From Treponema sp. (GTDB lineage Bacteria > Spirochaetota > Spirochaetia > Treponematales > Treponemataceae), in contig JAFLSR010000021.1 in the NCBI GenBank assembly GCA_022510845.1, forward strand, positions 1-37,328: a stretch of 37,328 nt of DNA. The letters are read 5' to 3'. The notes under the pieces are model-generated. The model worked only from the letters and a program-made list of their open reading frames with translations. It was not told the origin of the DNA and searched no databases. This document shows positions 23,149 through 30,556 of the stretch, piece after piece (position 1 is the first letter of the stretch; each line of letters starts with the position of its first letter). The position numbers were made by a program, and so were the translations under genes.

Positions 23149-24759
23149 TCACGCTTCGGTGGGTGCTTCGTTTTCGATGTAATAGACTAGCGCGTCGAAA
23201 ATTTCTTTTGTGAAATTCTTGTCGATGTCGGTGGAAAGAATTTGGAACGCCTGCTTCCGGCTCAAAGCCTTGCGGTACGGACGGTCTGTGGTGAGCGCGT
23301 CGTAAATGTCCGCGCACGAAATTATCATCGCTTCTTCCGGATATTCGCCGCGCGTTTTTTTATTGTAGCCGCTTCCGTCCAATGCTTCGTGATGATAGCG
23401 CACAAAATCTTTCACATCTTTGAAATACGGATTGGCAGAAAGAATTTTGTATCCGATTTCCGTATGATTTTCGATGGCCTTGCGTTCGTCCGCGTTCAAG
23501 CCGGAAGGCTTGTTCAAAACGCCATCGGCAATTCCGATTTTTCCGATGTCGTGAAGTTGCGCGCCATAACGCAGCATGTTAATCCGTTCCTCATCGTAGC
23601 CGAGCCTCCGCGCAATTCCAACAGAATATTGAGCTACGCGGTCGGAATGTCCTTCCGTGTACAAGTCCTTCGCTTCGAGTGCGCTCGAAAGCGATTTCAC
23701 CATGTTCATGTTGTTCGCTTCGATTTTGTTGCGCAAATCTCGGTTGATGAGTTCGGTCGCCAAAAACGCCGCCGCAATCTCCAAAAGATATTGGTGCTCA
23801 AGGCTGAAAGTTTCCTTGCCGTTGCCTCTGTGCGAAACCGTAATCACGCCAATTTTGTGCTGTTCGTTTCCGAGCGGCACGCTGATGACCGAGCCTTTGA
23901 AAAATTGCTCTTCTTCCATAACCGAATATGTCGGATGAGATGCGCGGTCTGGAATGAAGACCGCTTTCCAATTTTTGAACGCCTGGCCGGAAATGCCTTC
24001 GCCGTTTTGCAGCATCGGAACTTTTGACCTGTCAACTTTGTAAAACGAAAAAGGATAAAGCGTCTTTGAAAGTTCATCGTATCGATATGCGATTCCGCGT
24101 TCGAAAGCAATCTGCCCTTTCATATCTTCGAACACATTCGCGTTCACGTCCATTATGCTTTCGTGCCGTTGCAGGATGAACGGATATTTCGCCATTGTCA
24201 AAAGATTTCGTTGACCACGTGCCGCGATTGAAACGGCGTACAAATTTACTTGCAGGCGAGTGTTCAGCCGCTTTAAAAGCTCGATGTTTTCCTGCGTGAG
24301 GATTTCGCCTTCCTGCTCAAAACTTGTGGCGCAAAGCAAAACGTATGCAATCATTTCGAATCCGTGGACAACCGGCATCAGGTAGCGTCCCTGGTAAAGC
24401 AGTTTTATCACTTCGTTTACCATCGGATCCTCGATTTGATAATTCGAAAACATCTTTTCCAGCGGAATTACGCCGCTTTCCATAGAAAGGCATCCGATAA
24501 AGACTGAATCGTCGGAAAAACTGGTGATTCCTTCGCGGTCGATTTCACGGTATTCGTGATATTCGGGCAAGTGCATGAAAATGTGCGCCTTGCAAGTGGG
24601 GATTTTTTTTTCGATGAAACCGATTACGGATTTGACGAGTCCGATTGCGGTGGACCAATTATTGATTGAGTCCATTTCGAATTCGTCATTCATTGCGGAT
24701 ACATTGAATGAATCTTCGGAAAGGAAATCTTCCTGTACAACTTTTTCTTCTTTTGACAA
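23149..24759 (-). CDS. GAF and HD-GYP protein, probable c-di-GMP phosphodiesterase
   Basis: 536 residues. A large N-terminal sensory part has no recognised motif except for a GAF-like domain before the catalytic domain (about 210-340; segments such as GEGISGQAFKNWKAVFIPD and GSVISVPLGNEQHKIGVITV). The C-terminal HD-GYP domain has AQLHDIGKIGI, the HHEALDGSGY motif and CADIYDALTTDRPYR, with metal and substrate residues intact, so c-di-GMP hydrolysis is expected. No membrane segment is seen, so it is cytoplasmic. I chose the TTG at 24759 because AAGGTAAGGA lies upstream and a promoter (TTGCGT, 17 bp, TATAAT at 24779-24784) precedes it. It is monocistronic. Confidence 0.9.
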   Translation of the reverse strand: MSKEEKVVQEDFLSEDSFNVSAMNDEFEMDSINNWSTAIGLVKSVIGFIEKKIPTCKAHIFMHLPEYHEYREIDREGITSFSDDSVFIGCLSMESGVIPLEKMFSNYQIEDPMVNEVIKLLYQGRYLMPVVHGFEMIAYVLLCATSFEQEGEILTQENIELLKRLNTRLQVNLYAVSIAARGQRNLLTMAKYPFILQRHESIMDVNANVFEDMKGQIAFERGIAYRYDELSKTLYPFSFYKVDRSKVPMLQNGEGISGQAFKNWKAVFIPDRASHPTYSVMEEEQFFKGSVISVPLGNEQHKIGVITVSHRGNGKETFSLEHQYLLEIAAAFLATELINRDLRNKIEANNMNMVKSLSSALEAKDLYTEGHSDRVAQYSVGIARRLGYDEERINMLRYGAQLHDIGKIGIADGVLNKPSGLNADERKAIENHTEIGYKILSANPYFKDVKDFVRYHHEALDGSGYNKKTRGEYPEEAMIISCADIYDALTTDRPYRKALSRKQAFQILSTDIDKNFTKEIFDALVYYIENEAPTEA

Positions 24760-24778
24760 CTTTAATTCCTTACCTTTA

Positions 24779-24807
24779 ATTATACACCACAATTTAAAAA
24801 AACGCAA
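24779..24807 (-). promoter_or_regulatory. Promoter of the HD-GYP gene
   Basis: -35 TTGCGT (24802-24807), 17-bp spacer, -10 TATAAT (24779-24784). Unlike the leaderless cases, a ribosome-binding site (AAGGTAAGGA) separates it from the start codon. Confidence 0.55.
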
Positions 24808-25104
24808 ATTTTTTTTGAAAAAAAATCTGGATAAAAGCGGAGCGAAAATCCCAAGGTTTAGCCTTGCTTACGAGTTTTTTGCTTCGTTAAAAAATCAGTG
24901 AGTAAATTTTGGACCCCCGTGCGGAAGCGTAACGGTGCAGAAGGTAGTTCAGCGGAACGGCAAGTTCCTGCTTCAAAAACAGGGCGGGGCTGGCGACTGC
25001 GTTTTTGCCGCGCGGAAACGAAATTTTCATTCCGCAAACTTTAGTCGCTCTTGCGCGAATGTTTTAATTGCGAAAAGAAAATCCGCGCACGAAAAAAACA
25101 TTTC
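24808..25104. other. Intergenic region upstream of the ldhA promoter
   Basis: No gene. At 24853-24880 there is a GCTTACGAGTTTT element with a short preceding hairpin, matching 33565-33590. From about 24910 to 25010 the sequence is G+C-richer and rich in short stems (CCCCCG near 24914 can pair with CGGGG near 24988). This could be a structured RNA or decayed sequence. Confidence 0.4.
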
Positions 25105-25133
25105 TTGACTTTCAGGAAAATCGTAAATATATT
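25105..25133 (+). promoter_or_regulatory. Probable ldhA promoter
   Basis: -35 TTGACT (25105-25110), 17-bp spacer, -10 TATATT (25128-25133). If used, it gives a leader of about 255 nt before the ldhA ATG, containing repeat copy E and a 21-bp palindrome. Confidence 0.55.
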
Positions 25134-25226
25134 TTAAAATGGAAACTTGAAGTTAAACTTGTTGCGTTCTTAATTTCAGCGGCAATTTTAAACCGCACGC
25201 TTTTTTAACTGTTAAATTTAAGAAGC

Positions 25227-25336
25227 GTTTAAAGTTCGCGTCGAAATGCCGCCGCAAACTTTAACTTCGAGAATTTCTGCTTTGCAGAAATTCTCGCTTA
25301 TTGCACTGCGGTTTTTTCGCTTTGCTACAAAATCGC
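25227..25336 (-). repeat. Dispersed hairpin repeat, copy E (inverted)
   Basis: Read on the minus strand it has the same order as copy C. First comes GCGATTTT with loop GTAGCAAAGCG (25308-25336). Next is the perfect hairpin CGAGAATTTCTGC/GCAGAAATTCTCG (25268-25296). Last is the third dyad, AAGTTAAAGTTTGCG to CGCGAACTTTAAAC (25227-25268). Confidence 0.7.
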
Positions 25337-25337
25337 T

Positions 25338-25381
25338 TTTTTACCAGTTAAGAAAATTGAAATTTTCTTAACTGGTAAAAA
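25338..25381. promoter_or_regulatory. 21-bp perfect palindrome in the ldhA leader
   Basis: The arms 25338-25358 and 25361-25381 (core ACCAGTTAAGAAAATT) are separated by only GA. The right arm ends 2 nt before the AAGGAGG ribosome-binding site (25384-25390). It could be an operator or a leader hairpin acting on ldhA expression. Confidence 0.6.
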
Positions 25382-25394
25382 TTAAGGAGGAAAA

Positions 25395-26393
25395 ATGAAA
25401 ATCGCATTTTATGACACTCATTCATACGAAAAAGAGAATTTTGTGAAAGTCAACGAAAAATTCGGATTTGAAATTGACTTCTTTGATTTTAAATTGAATG
25501 AAAAAACTGCCTCCGCCTCAAAAGGCTTTGATGCGGTTTGCATTTTTGTCAATGACATTGCGGACAAAAAAGTCATTTCGATTTTGAAGGAATGCGGCGT
25601 GCGCCTAATCGTGTTTCGGTGCGCGGGTTTCAACAATGTGGATCTTGCGGCGGCATCTGATGCGGGAATAAAAATCGTGCGCGTTCCGGCGTATTCGCCC
25701 TATGCCGTTGCCGAGCACGCAATGGCGTTGCTTTTGGCACTCACTCGGCATATTCCGCAAAGTTATCTCCGCACAAAAACCGGCAACTTTACTTTGGAAG
25801 GTTTGACGGGGCGCGACCTGCATGGACTTACCGCAGGAATTTTCGGCACTGGAAAAATCGGACAAATCATGGCAGGGCTTTTGTCGGGCTTCGGAATGAA
25901 AGTGATTCTGTACGACAAATTCCCAAATAATGAATGGGCGGAAAAAAATGGTTTTGAGTACGTTGACATTCCCACGATTTTTTCTCGTAGCGATGTGCTT
26001 TCTCTTCATTGCCCGCTCAATGACGAAACATTCCACATTGTGAATCACGAGAACATGAAGCGAATGAAGAGCGACGCTGTTTTGATAAATACTGGACGCG
26101 GTGCGCTCATCGATTCCAAGGCGCTCGTGAATGCTTTGAAGCGTAATGAAATCGGCGGCGCGGCACTCGATGTGTATGAAGAAGAAAGCAAATATTTTTT
26201 CAGCGACTGGTCGGCGGCAGTGATTACGGACGACACATTGGCAAGGCTTTTGACTTTCCCGAATGTTTTGATTACAAGCCATCAGGCGTTTTTGACGACG
26301 AATGCGCTCACGAACATCGCGGAAGTTTCGCTTGAAAATGTCAAAGCGTTTGAAAGCGGCGCGGAGCTGAAAAACGAAGTGAAGGCGCAATAA
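25395..26393 (+). CDS. ldhA: D-lactate dehydrogenase
   Basis: 332 residues, NAD-dependent D-2-hydroxyacid dehydrogenase family, closest to fermentative D-lactate dehydrogenases that reduce pyruvate to D-lactate and regenerate NAD. Landmarks: RCAGFNNVDL, PAYSPYAVAEHAMALLL, the nucleotide-binding GIFGTGKIGQ, the active-site Arg in INTGRGALID, the Glu region LDVYEEESKYFF and the catalytic His in LITSHQAFLT. The YEEE..YFF..W segment is typical of D-LDH rather than of glycerate enzymes. The ATG at 25395 has a strong AAGGAGG. Its long leader with hairpins suggests post-transcriptional or repressor control. Confidence 0.92.
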   Translation: MKIAFYDTHSYEKENFVKVNEKFGFEIDFFDFKLNEKTASASKGFDAVCIFVNDIADKKVISILKECGVRLIVFRCAGFNNVDLAAASDAGIKIVRVPAYSPYAVAEHAMALLLALTRHIPQSYLRTKTGNFTLEGLTGRDLHGLTAGIFGTGKIGQIMAGLLSGFGMKVILYDKFPNNEWAEKNGFEYVDIPTIFSRSDVLSLHCPLNDETFHIVNHENMKRMKSDAVLINTGRGALIDSKALVNALKRNEIGGAALDVYEEESKYFFSDWSAAVITDDTLARLLTFPNVLITSHQAFLTTNALTNIAEVSLENVKAFESGAELKNEVKAQ

Positions 26394-26411
26394 ATCGCTT
26401 GGAATTAGGTT

Positions 26412-26444
26412 TTGCACAATATAATTAAAATTTATATTGTGCAA
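26412..26444. repeat. 13-bp inverted repeat downstream of ldhA
   Basis: TTGCACAATATAA (26412-26424) and its exact complement (26432-26444), 7-bp spacer. There is no clear T-run, so it may be an operator for the next small gene as well as an end structure for ldhA. Confidence 0.55.
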
Positions 26445-26628
26445 TATTTAATTGTGTGTAATATCTAATTTAAATCACGCGCAAATGAATTGCATTGCAA
26501 AAAAAAAACTCGCGAATGAGCTGTTCTGAAAACTTTCAACTGTTTAAAATTTACTGTTTTTACAAAAAAGTGAAAATGAGCAAAGATTATGATACAGCTA
26601 TGTCGATAAGAGACAAGGAGGTTTAATT

Positions 26629-26898
26629 ATGTCTGACTTGGGCAATTTGGATAATCTTGATGATAAAAGAAATTGGACGGTAAAGGTAACCAATTACGAA
26701 GATTTCCGCAAAATCATGTGCGTATGTATAAAGAGTATGCGTCCTAAAGGAACTACTGACACTGATGTGGAGAAACTGATTAAGGAAGGCGGAGGAGAGG
26801 GGATAGCGCAAGCCATATACGCCGAGAACAAAAAGGACTTTGCTGAGGGGCGTTACGTCTACAGCCAGGCGGGTGCTGCAGCGATGAATTACCGCTGA
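26629..26898 (+). CDS. Small uncharacterised protein, 89 aa
   Basis: I do not recognise a family. The ATG at 26629 has a very good ribosome-binding site (AAGGAGG, 26616-26622). The product is soluble and mixed-charge, with an acidic N-terminus (NLDNLDDKRNW), a GGGEG turn and an Ala/Tyr-rich C-terminus (YSQAGAAAMNYR). Codon choice (GGC, GTA, AAG, GAG) differs from the surrounding A/T-ending style, suggesting a recently acquired or orphan gene. It stands alone between ldhA and the end of uvrC, flanked by A/T-rich low-complexity DNA (27020-27075). Confidence 0.6.
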   Translation: MSDLGNLDNLDDKRNWTVKVTNYEDFRKIMCVCIKSMRPKGTTDTDVEKLIKEGGGEGIAQAIYAENKKDFAEGRYVYSQAGAAAMNYR

Positions 26899-27079
26899 AC
26901 TGTTAGAAAGAAATGTGTTAAAGAAGCAGTGCGTTAAGGCAAATGAAGATTGGACAAGGGCGTTCGAAGAGTGCATTTGTCATACATTTGAATGACAATG
27001 TTTTAAAATCTTGCAACCGCCATTATTAACTTTTCACTATCACTATATTACTATTACCTATTAACTATCAACTACATAA

Positions 27080-29008
27080 CTATTCTCTCGCCAAGTCCGC
27101 GAGTTTGGAAATGTATTGATTGTGCGCGGCGATTTCCTTTGTCGTGCCTGATTCTTTGAGAGAGCGCATTTGGCTTTGCTTTTTTTCAGATTGCTCGGAA
27201 AAAAGTTTTTTCGCTTCGATTGAAATTTGCGCCGCTTCATTTGCGCTCACGTTGATGCATTCTGCGATTTCGGATTCCTGTGCGTTGGCGAGGCTTTCTA
27301 GCGTAACGAATTTTTTTGTGAGTGCGTGCGCGCGTTTTGTTCCCACATTCGGAAGCGATTCAAAAATGCTTACGGTGTTTTCTTTTGTTTGGAGTGCGGC
27401 GCGGCGGCTTGTGGCGAACCTGTGAGTTTCGTCGCGCACTCTCTGCAAAAGGCGCAGCGCGTCGCTCCGCTTGGGAAGGCTGATTGGTTCGGATGCGTGC
27501 GGCAGCCAAATCTCTTCGTCGCGCTTGGCAAGTCCCGCAATCGGAATGTCCAAATTCAGTGCGTGCAGAATTCCTTCCACCGCGTTCACTTGGCCTATTC
27601 CTCCGTCAATCAGAATCAAATCTGGAAGTTCGCTCTGTTCGTTCAAAAGGCGCGTGTATCTTCGGCTCACCGCCTCGCGCATTGAAGCGAAGTCATCGAT
27701 GATTCCGTCCGTGGTTTTGAGGCGGAAATAGCGGTAATTTTTTTTGTCGGGATTTCCGTTGAAAAAACTGATGAGCGATGCCACGGGAAATTTTCCTCCG
27801 ATGTGCGCAATGTCGAATCCTTCGATGCGAACGGGCAGGCGAGGGAGCGCGAGGAGGGTTTTCAGTTCTTCCAATGCGGGTGTGTCTCCGCGTTCTCGCA
27901 GCCGGCGGATTATGTCTTCGTGCGCGTTCTGTCTTGCCATGTCCAAAGCCGCCTTGTGCCGCGCGGCGTTTTCCATTTGTTCTGTGACCAAAATTATTTT
28001 CGCGTCCGAATTGAATTTTTCTTTTATCCAGCGCGAGATGAATTCCAAGCCGCTTTGCGAAGGAACATAAATCGCCGGCGGCAAATCGTTTTCGTCCTCA
28101 TAATAGGCGTTCATAAATTCCGGCAAAAGCTCGTCGTCTTCGTTCAGGCTTTCCACGCGGTAATTGTCGCGGCCTTGCACCTTTCCTTCGCGGATTTTCA
28201 AAACGGTAAAACTCGCCAATTCGCCTTCGCGCCAATGTGCGATGTAGTCGCGGTCTTCGGCGGAAAAATCTTCCACGATGTTTTGGTTCTGCATTATCAA
28301 AAGCGCCTTTAGTCCGTCGCGGATTCTCGCCGCCTTTTCAAAATTCAATTCTTTTGCCGCCGCCTTCATTTCCGCGGAAAGCGCGTCTTCCGTCTGCTTG
28401 CCTTTTCCCTCAAGTAGTTTTGTGATTTCGCCGAAAAATAGATTGTAGGACTGTTCGTCGATTTTTTTGCAGCAAGGCGCTTTGCAACGCCCGATGTGGT
28501 AATACATGCACGGATATTCGCGTTCGCGGAATTTTTTGCAATGCCGGATCGGGTAGAGTTTGTAGAGCGTTTCGATGAATGTGTCAAGCGCGGCAACGTC
28601 GGGAAATGGTCCGAAGTAAGTGGAACCGTCTTGAATCATTTGCCGCGTTTTGAAAAGTCTGGGAAATTTTTCGTTCGTGATTCGGAGCACGGGATATGAT
28701 TTTCCGTCTTTCAGATTGATGTTGTATCGCGGCGTGTATTTTTTTATCAGATTGTTTTCCAGCAGGAACGCTTCGTATTCGTTCGCCGTTGTGATATACT
28801 CGATGGAAGCGGCGCGGGAAACAAGGAGGCGGGTTTTGATGTCCTTGTGGCCAGAAAAATATGAGGAAAGGCGGTTCTTGAGATTTTTTGCCTTGCCCAC
28901 ATAAATGACGGTTTCTTGCAGATTTCGCCAAAGATAGACGCCGCTGGATTCCGGGGCTTTGAGTGCGGTTTGATGCAATTTTTCTCGTGTCGAATTTTCC
29001 GAATTCAT
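27080..29008 (-). CDS. uvrC: UvrABC excinuclease subunit C
   Basis: 642 residues, full length. The GIY-YIG nuclease domain (about 15-100) has GVYLWRN and VIYVGKAKNLKNRL. A Cys cluster (HCKKFREREYPC ... GRCKAPC) follows at about 155-180, then the UVR motif (LNFEKAARIRDGL), the RNase H-like domain with RIEGFDIAHIGG and LILIDGGIGQVNA, and the C-terminal helix-hairpin-helix LPNVGTKRAHAL. It makes the two incisions around DNA lesions during nucleotide excision repair. The ATG at 29008 lies just across from the divergent LamG-like gene (40 bp). Confidence 0.97.
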   Translation of the reverse strand: MNSENSTREKLHQTALKAPESSGVYLWRNLQETVIYVGKAKNLKNRLSSYFSGHKDIKTRLLVSRAASIEYITTANEYEAFLLENNLIKKYTPRYNINLKDGKSYPVLRITNEKFPRLFKTRQMIQDGSTYFGPFPDVAALDTFIETLYKLYPIRHCKKFREREYPCMYYHIGRCKAPCCKKIDEQSYNLFFGEITKLLEGKGKQTEDALSAEMKAAAKELNFEKAARIRDGLKALLIMQNQNIVEDFSAEDRDYIAHWREGELASFTVLKIREGKVQGRDNYRVESLNEDDELLPEFMNAYYEDENDLPPAIYVPSQSGLEFISRWIKEKFNSDAKIILVTEQMENAARHKAALDMARQNAHEDIIRRLRERGDTPALEELKTLLALPRLPVRIEGFDIAHIGGKFPVASLISFFNGNPDKKNYRYFRLKTTDGIIDDFASMREAVSRRYTRLLNEQSELPDLILIDGGIGQVNAVEGILHALNLDIPIAGLAKRDEEIWLPHASEPISLPKRSDALRLLQRVRDETHRFATSRRAALQTKENTVSIFESLPNVGTKRAHALTKKFVTLESLANAQESEIAECINVSANEAAQISIEAKKLFSEQSEKKQSQMRSLKESGTTKEIAAHNQYISKLADLARE

Positions 29009-29047
29009 AACAATGAAAATATGCGCGAAAATATGGGGAATAAATCT

Positions 29048-30550
29048 ATGAAACTCAAAAAAATGATAACAGTTTTCTTGTGCCTTTGTCTAGTCACTGC
29101 GCAAAATTTTTTCGCGGAAAGCAAGACGTTTACTCTCGGCGGAAAAACTGGCTGGCCTGAATTCGAATCGTCAGATGGAATTGCGAGCGGAATGGGAAGA
29201 TTCGGATATGAGTGCGTGGAACTTGCCACGAACGCGCAGAAAGTTTCCGTGGAAACCGACTTGCTTTTGGATTTTGAAAAATATGAGAACGGCAAATTTT
29301 CGGATTTGAGCGGAAATTATTCTGTGGAATCAAATTCGCTTTTAAGCTCGTCAAAATCGATTATGGGAAAACGCGCGGCATTGAGCAGGGGCAACGGCAA
29401 AGGAATTTCATTGTACGGAAAGGCAGGCTCGCTTTTTGGCACGAAGAATCACAGCGGCTCTTTTTCGATTGAATTTTGGATTTGCCCCGCGACGCTTGAA
29501 AACGGCGAAGTTGTCTTTGAATGGAATTCTTCCCGAATTTTGGACGACTACATTCTTTTTCAGAAAATCGAATGCGCCTTCATAAACAATCGCGCCGTTT
29601 GGATGTTTATGAATGTGTTCGATGGCGATGTTTCAAAGAACGGCGAAGTCCAACTGGAAAGTTACACGATGATGATTCCCGACAAATGGTCTCGGCACGA
29701 AATTTCCTACGACGAAGAAAGCGGACTTTTGGAATATCGCATCAACGGGAAAGTGGAGTCGCTGAAATTCATAACGAAAAGCGGACGCGAAGGAGGCACG
29801 ATTTTTCAGCCGGTGTTCGGCGAGGTCGCGCCGATAAACATTTGTCCTTCGTTTGTCGGTCTCATCGATGATTTCAAAATTTCTCGGAGCGTCACGGATT
29901 CCTCCAATCCGAAAAATTTGAATTACGAGCGATTCAAGATTGACGGCGGAAAATTTATGACGAAGCCGATTGCCACCACGCCCGCCTCGGTTTTGAACAG
30001 CCTTTCGATTGTGGATAACGTTCCGCCGCAAACCGAGATTCGATATTATGTTCGCGCGGGCGACAATTATTTCGGATGGAATGAAAATTTCCCGGAATGG
30101 AAGCAGGTGAAAAACCGCGAAGAGATTTCTGGCGTTACCGGAAGATATTTTCAAATCGCGGCGGAACTTTTTCCTGATGGCGGCGGAAGGGTAACGCCCT
30201 CGGTTACGGAAATAACGGTCAACTATTCGCAGACTCCTCTTCCTGCCCCTCCCTTGAAACTTCGCGCCACGGCAAAGGACGGCGGCGTGGATTTGAACTG
30301 GAATTTTTCGGTGGACGAAAATGCCGGCGGATATTATATCTATTACGGAAATCGTCCTGGTGAATATTTGGGAATGGACGCGGATCAAGGACCTTCGCCG
30401 ATAAAAGTGCAGAACATAAGCCAATTCAAATTGACGGGCTTGAGAAACGGCGCGATTTATTATTTTGCGGTTTCCACATATTCGAGCATTGACGAGCACA
30501 TAAATGGCAAACTTTCCAATGAGGTCTACGCAAGGCCCGGAAGGAGGTAA
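29048..30550 (+). CDS. Secreted LamG-like and fibronectin type III protein
   Basis: 500 residues. A signal peptide (MKLKKMITVFLCLCLVTAQN) leads to a concanavalin A/LamG-like domain (about 90-290; landmarks GSFSIEFWICPA, RHEISYDEESGLLEYRINGK and GLIDDFKISRS). A further beta-rich region follows, then a fibronectin type III-like domain at the C-terminus (about 400-500; PAPPLKLRATAKDGGVDLNW and FAVSTYSS). It is probably periplasmic or surface-exposed and may bind carbohydrate or protein. The ATG at 29048 was chosen as the start of the signal peptide; a longer reading overlaps uvrC. It is followed after 6 bp by the TPR protein and forms an operon with it. Confidence 0.8.
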   Translation: MKLKKMITVFLCLCLVTAQNFFAESKTFTLGGKTGWPEFESSDGIASGMGRFGYECVELATNAQKVSVETDLLLDFEKYENGKFSDLSGNYSVESNSLLSSSKSIMGKRAALSRGNGKGISLYGKAGSLFGTKNHSGSFSIEFWICPATLENGEVVFEWNSSRILDDYILFQKIECAFINNRAVWMFMNVFDGDVSKNGEVQLESYTMMIPDKWSRHEISYDEESGLLEYRINGKVESLKFITKSGREGGTIFQPVFGEVAPINICPSFVGLIDDFKISRSVTDSSNPKNLNYERFKIDGGKFMTKPIATTPASVLNSLSIVDNVPPQTEIRYYVRAGDNYFGWNENFPEWKQVKNREEISGVTGRYFQIAAELFPDGGGRVTPSVTEITVNYSQTPLPAPPLKLRATAKDGGVDLNWNFSVDENAGGYYIYYGNRPGEYLGMDADQGPSPIKVQNISQFKLTGLRNGAIYYFAVSTYSSIDEHINGKLSNEVYARPGRR

Positions 30551-30556
30551 TTCAAA

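Noticed and set aside
24945..25010. tRNA-like stretch (GGTAGTTCAGCGG resembles a D arm)
   Set aside because: No acceptor stem, no anticodon arm with a 7-base loop and no T-loop motif could be aligned.
25338..25381. Rho-independent terminator upstream of ldhA
   Set aside because: No T-tract follows on the plus strand, and the right arm runs directly into the ldhA ribosome-binding site. On the minus strand the arm is followed by few T residues and no gene ends there.
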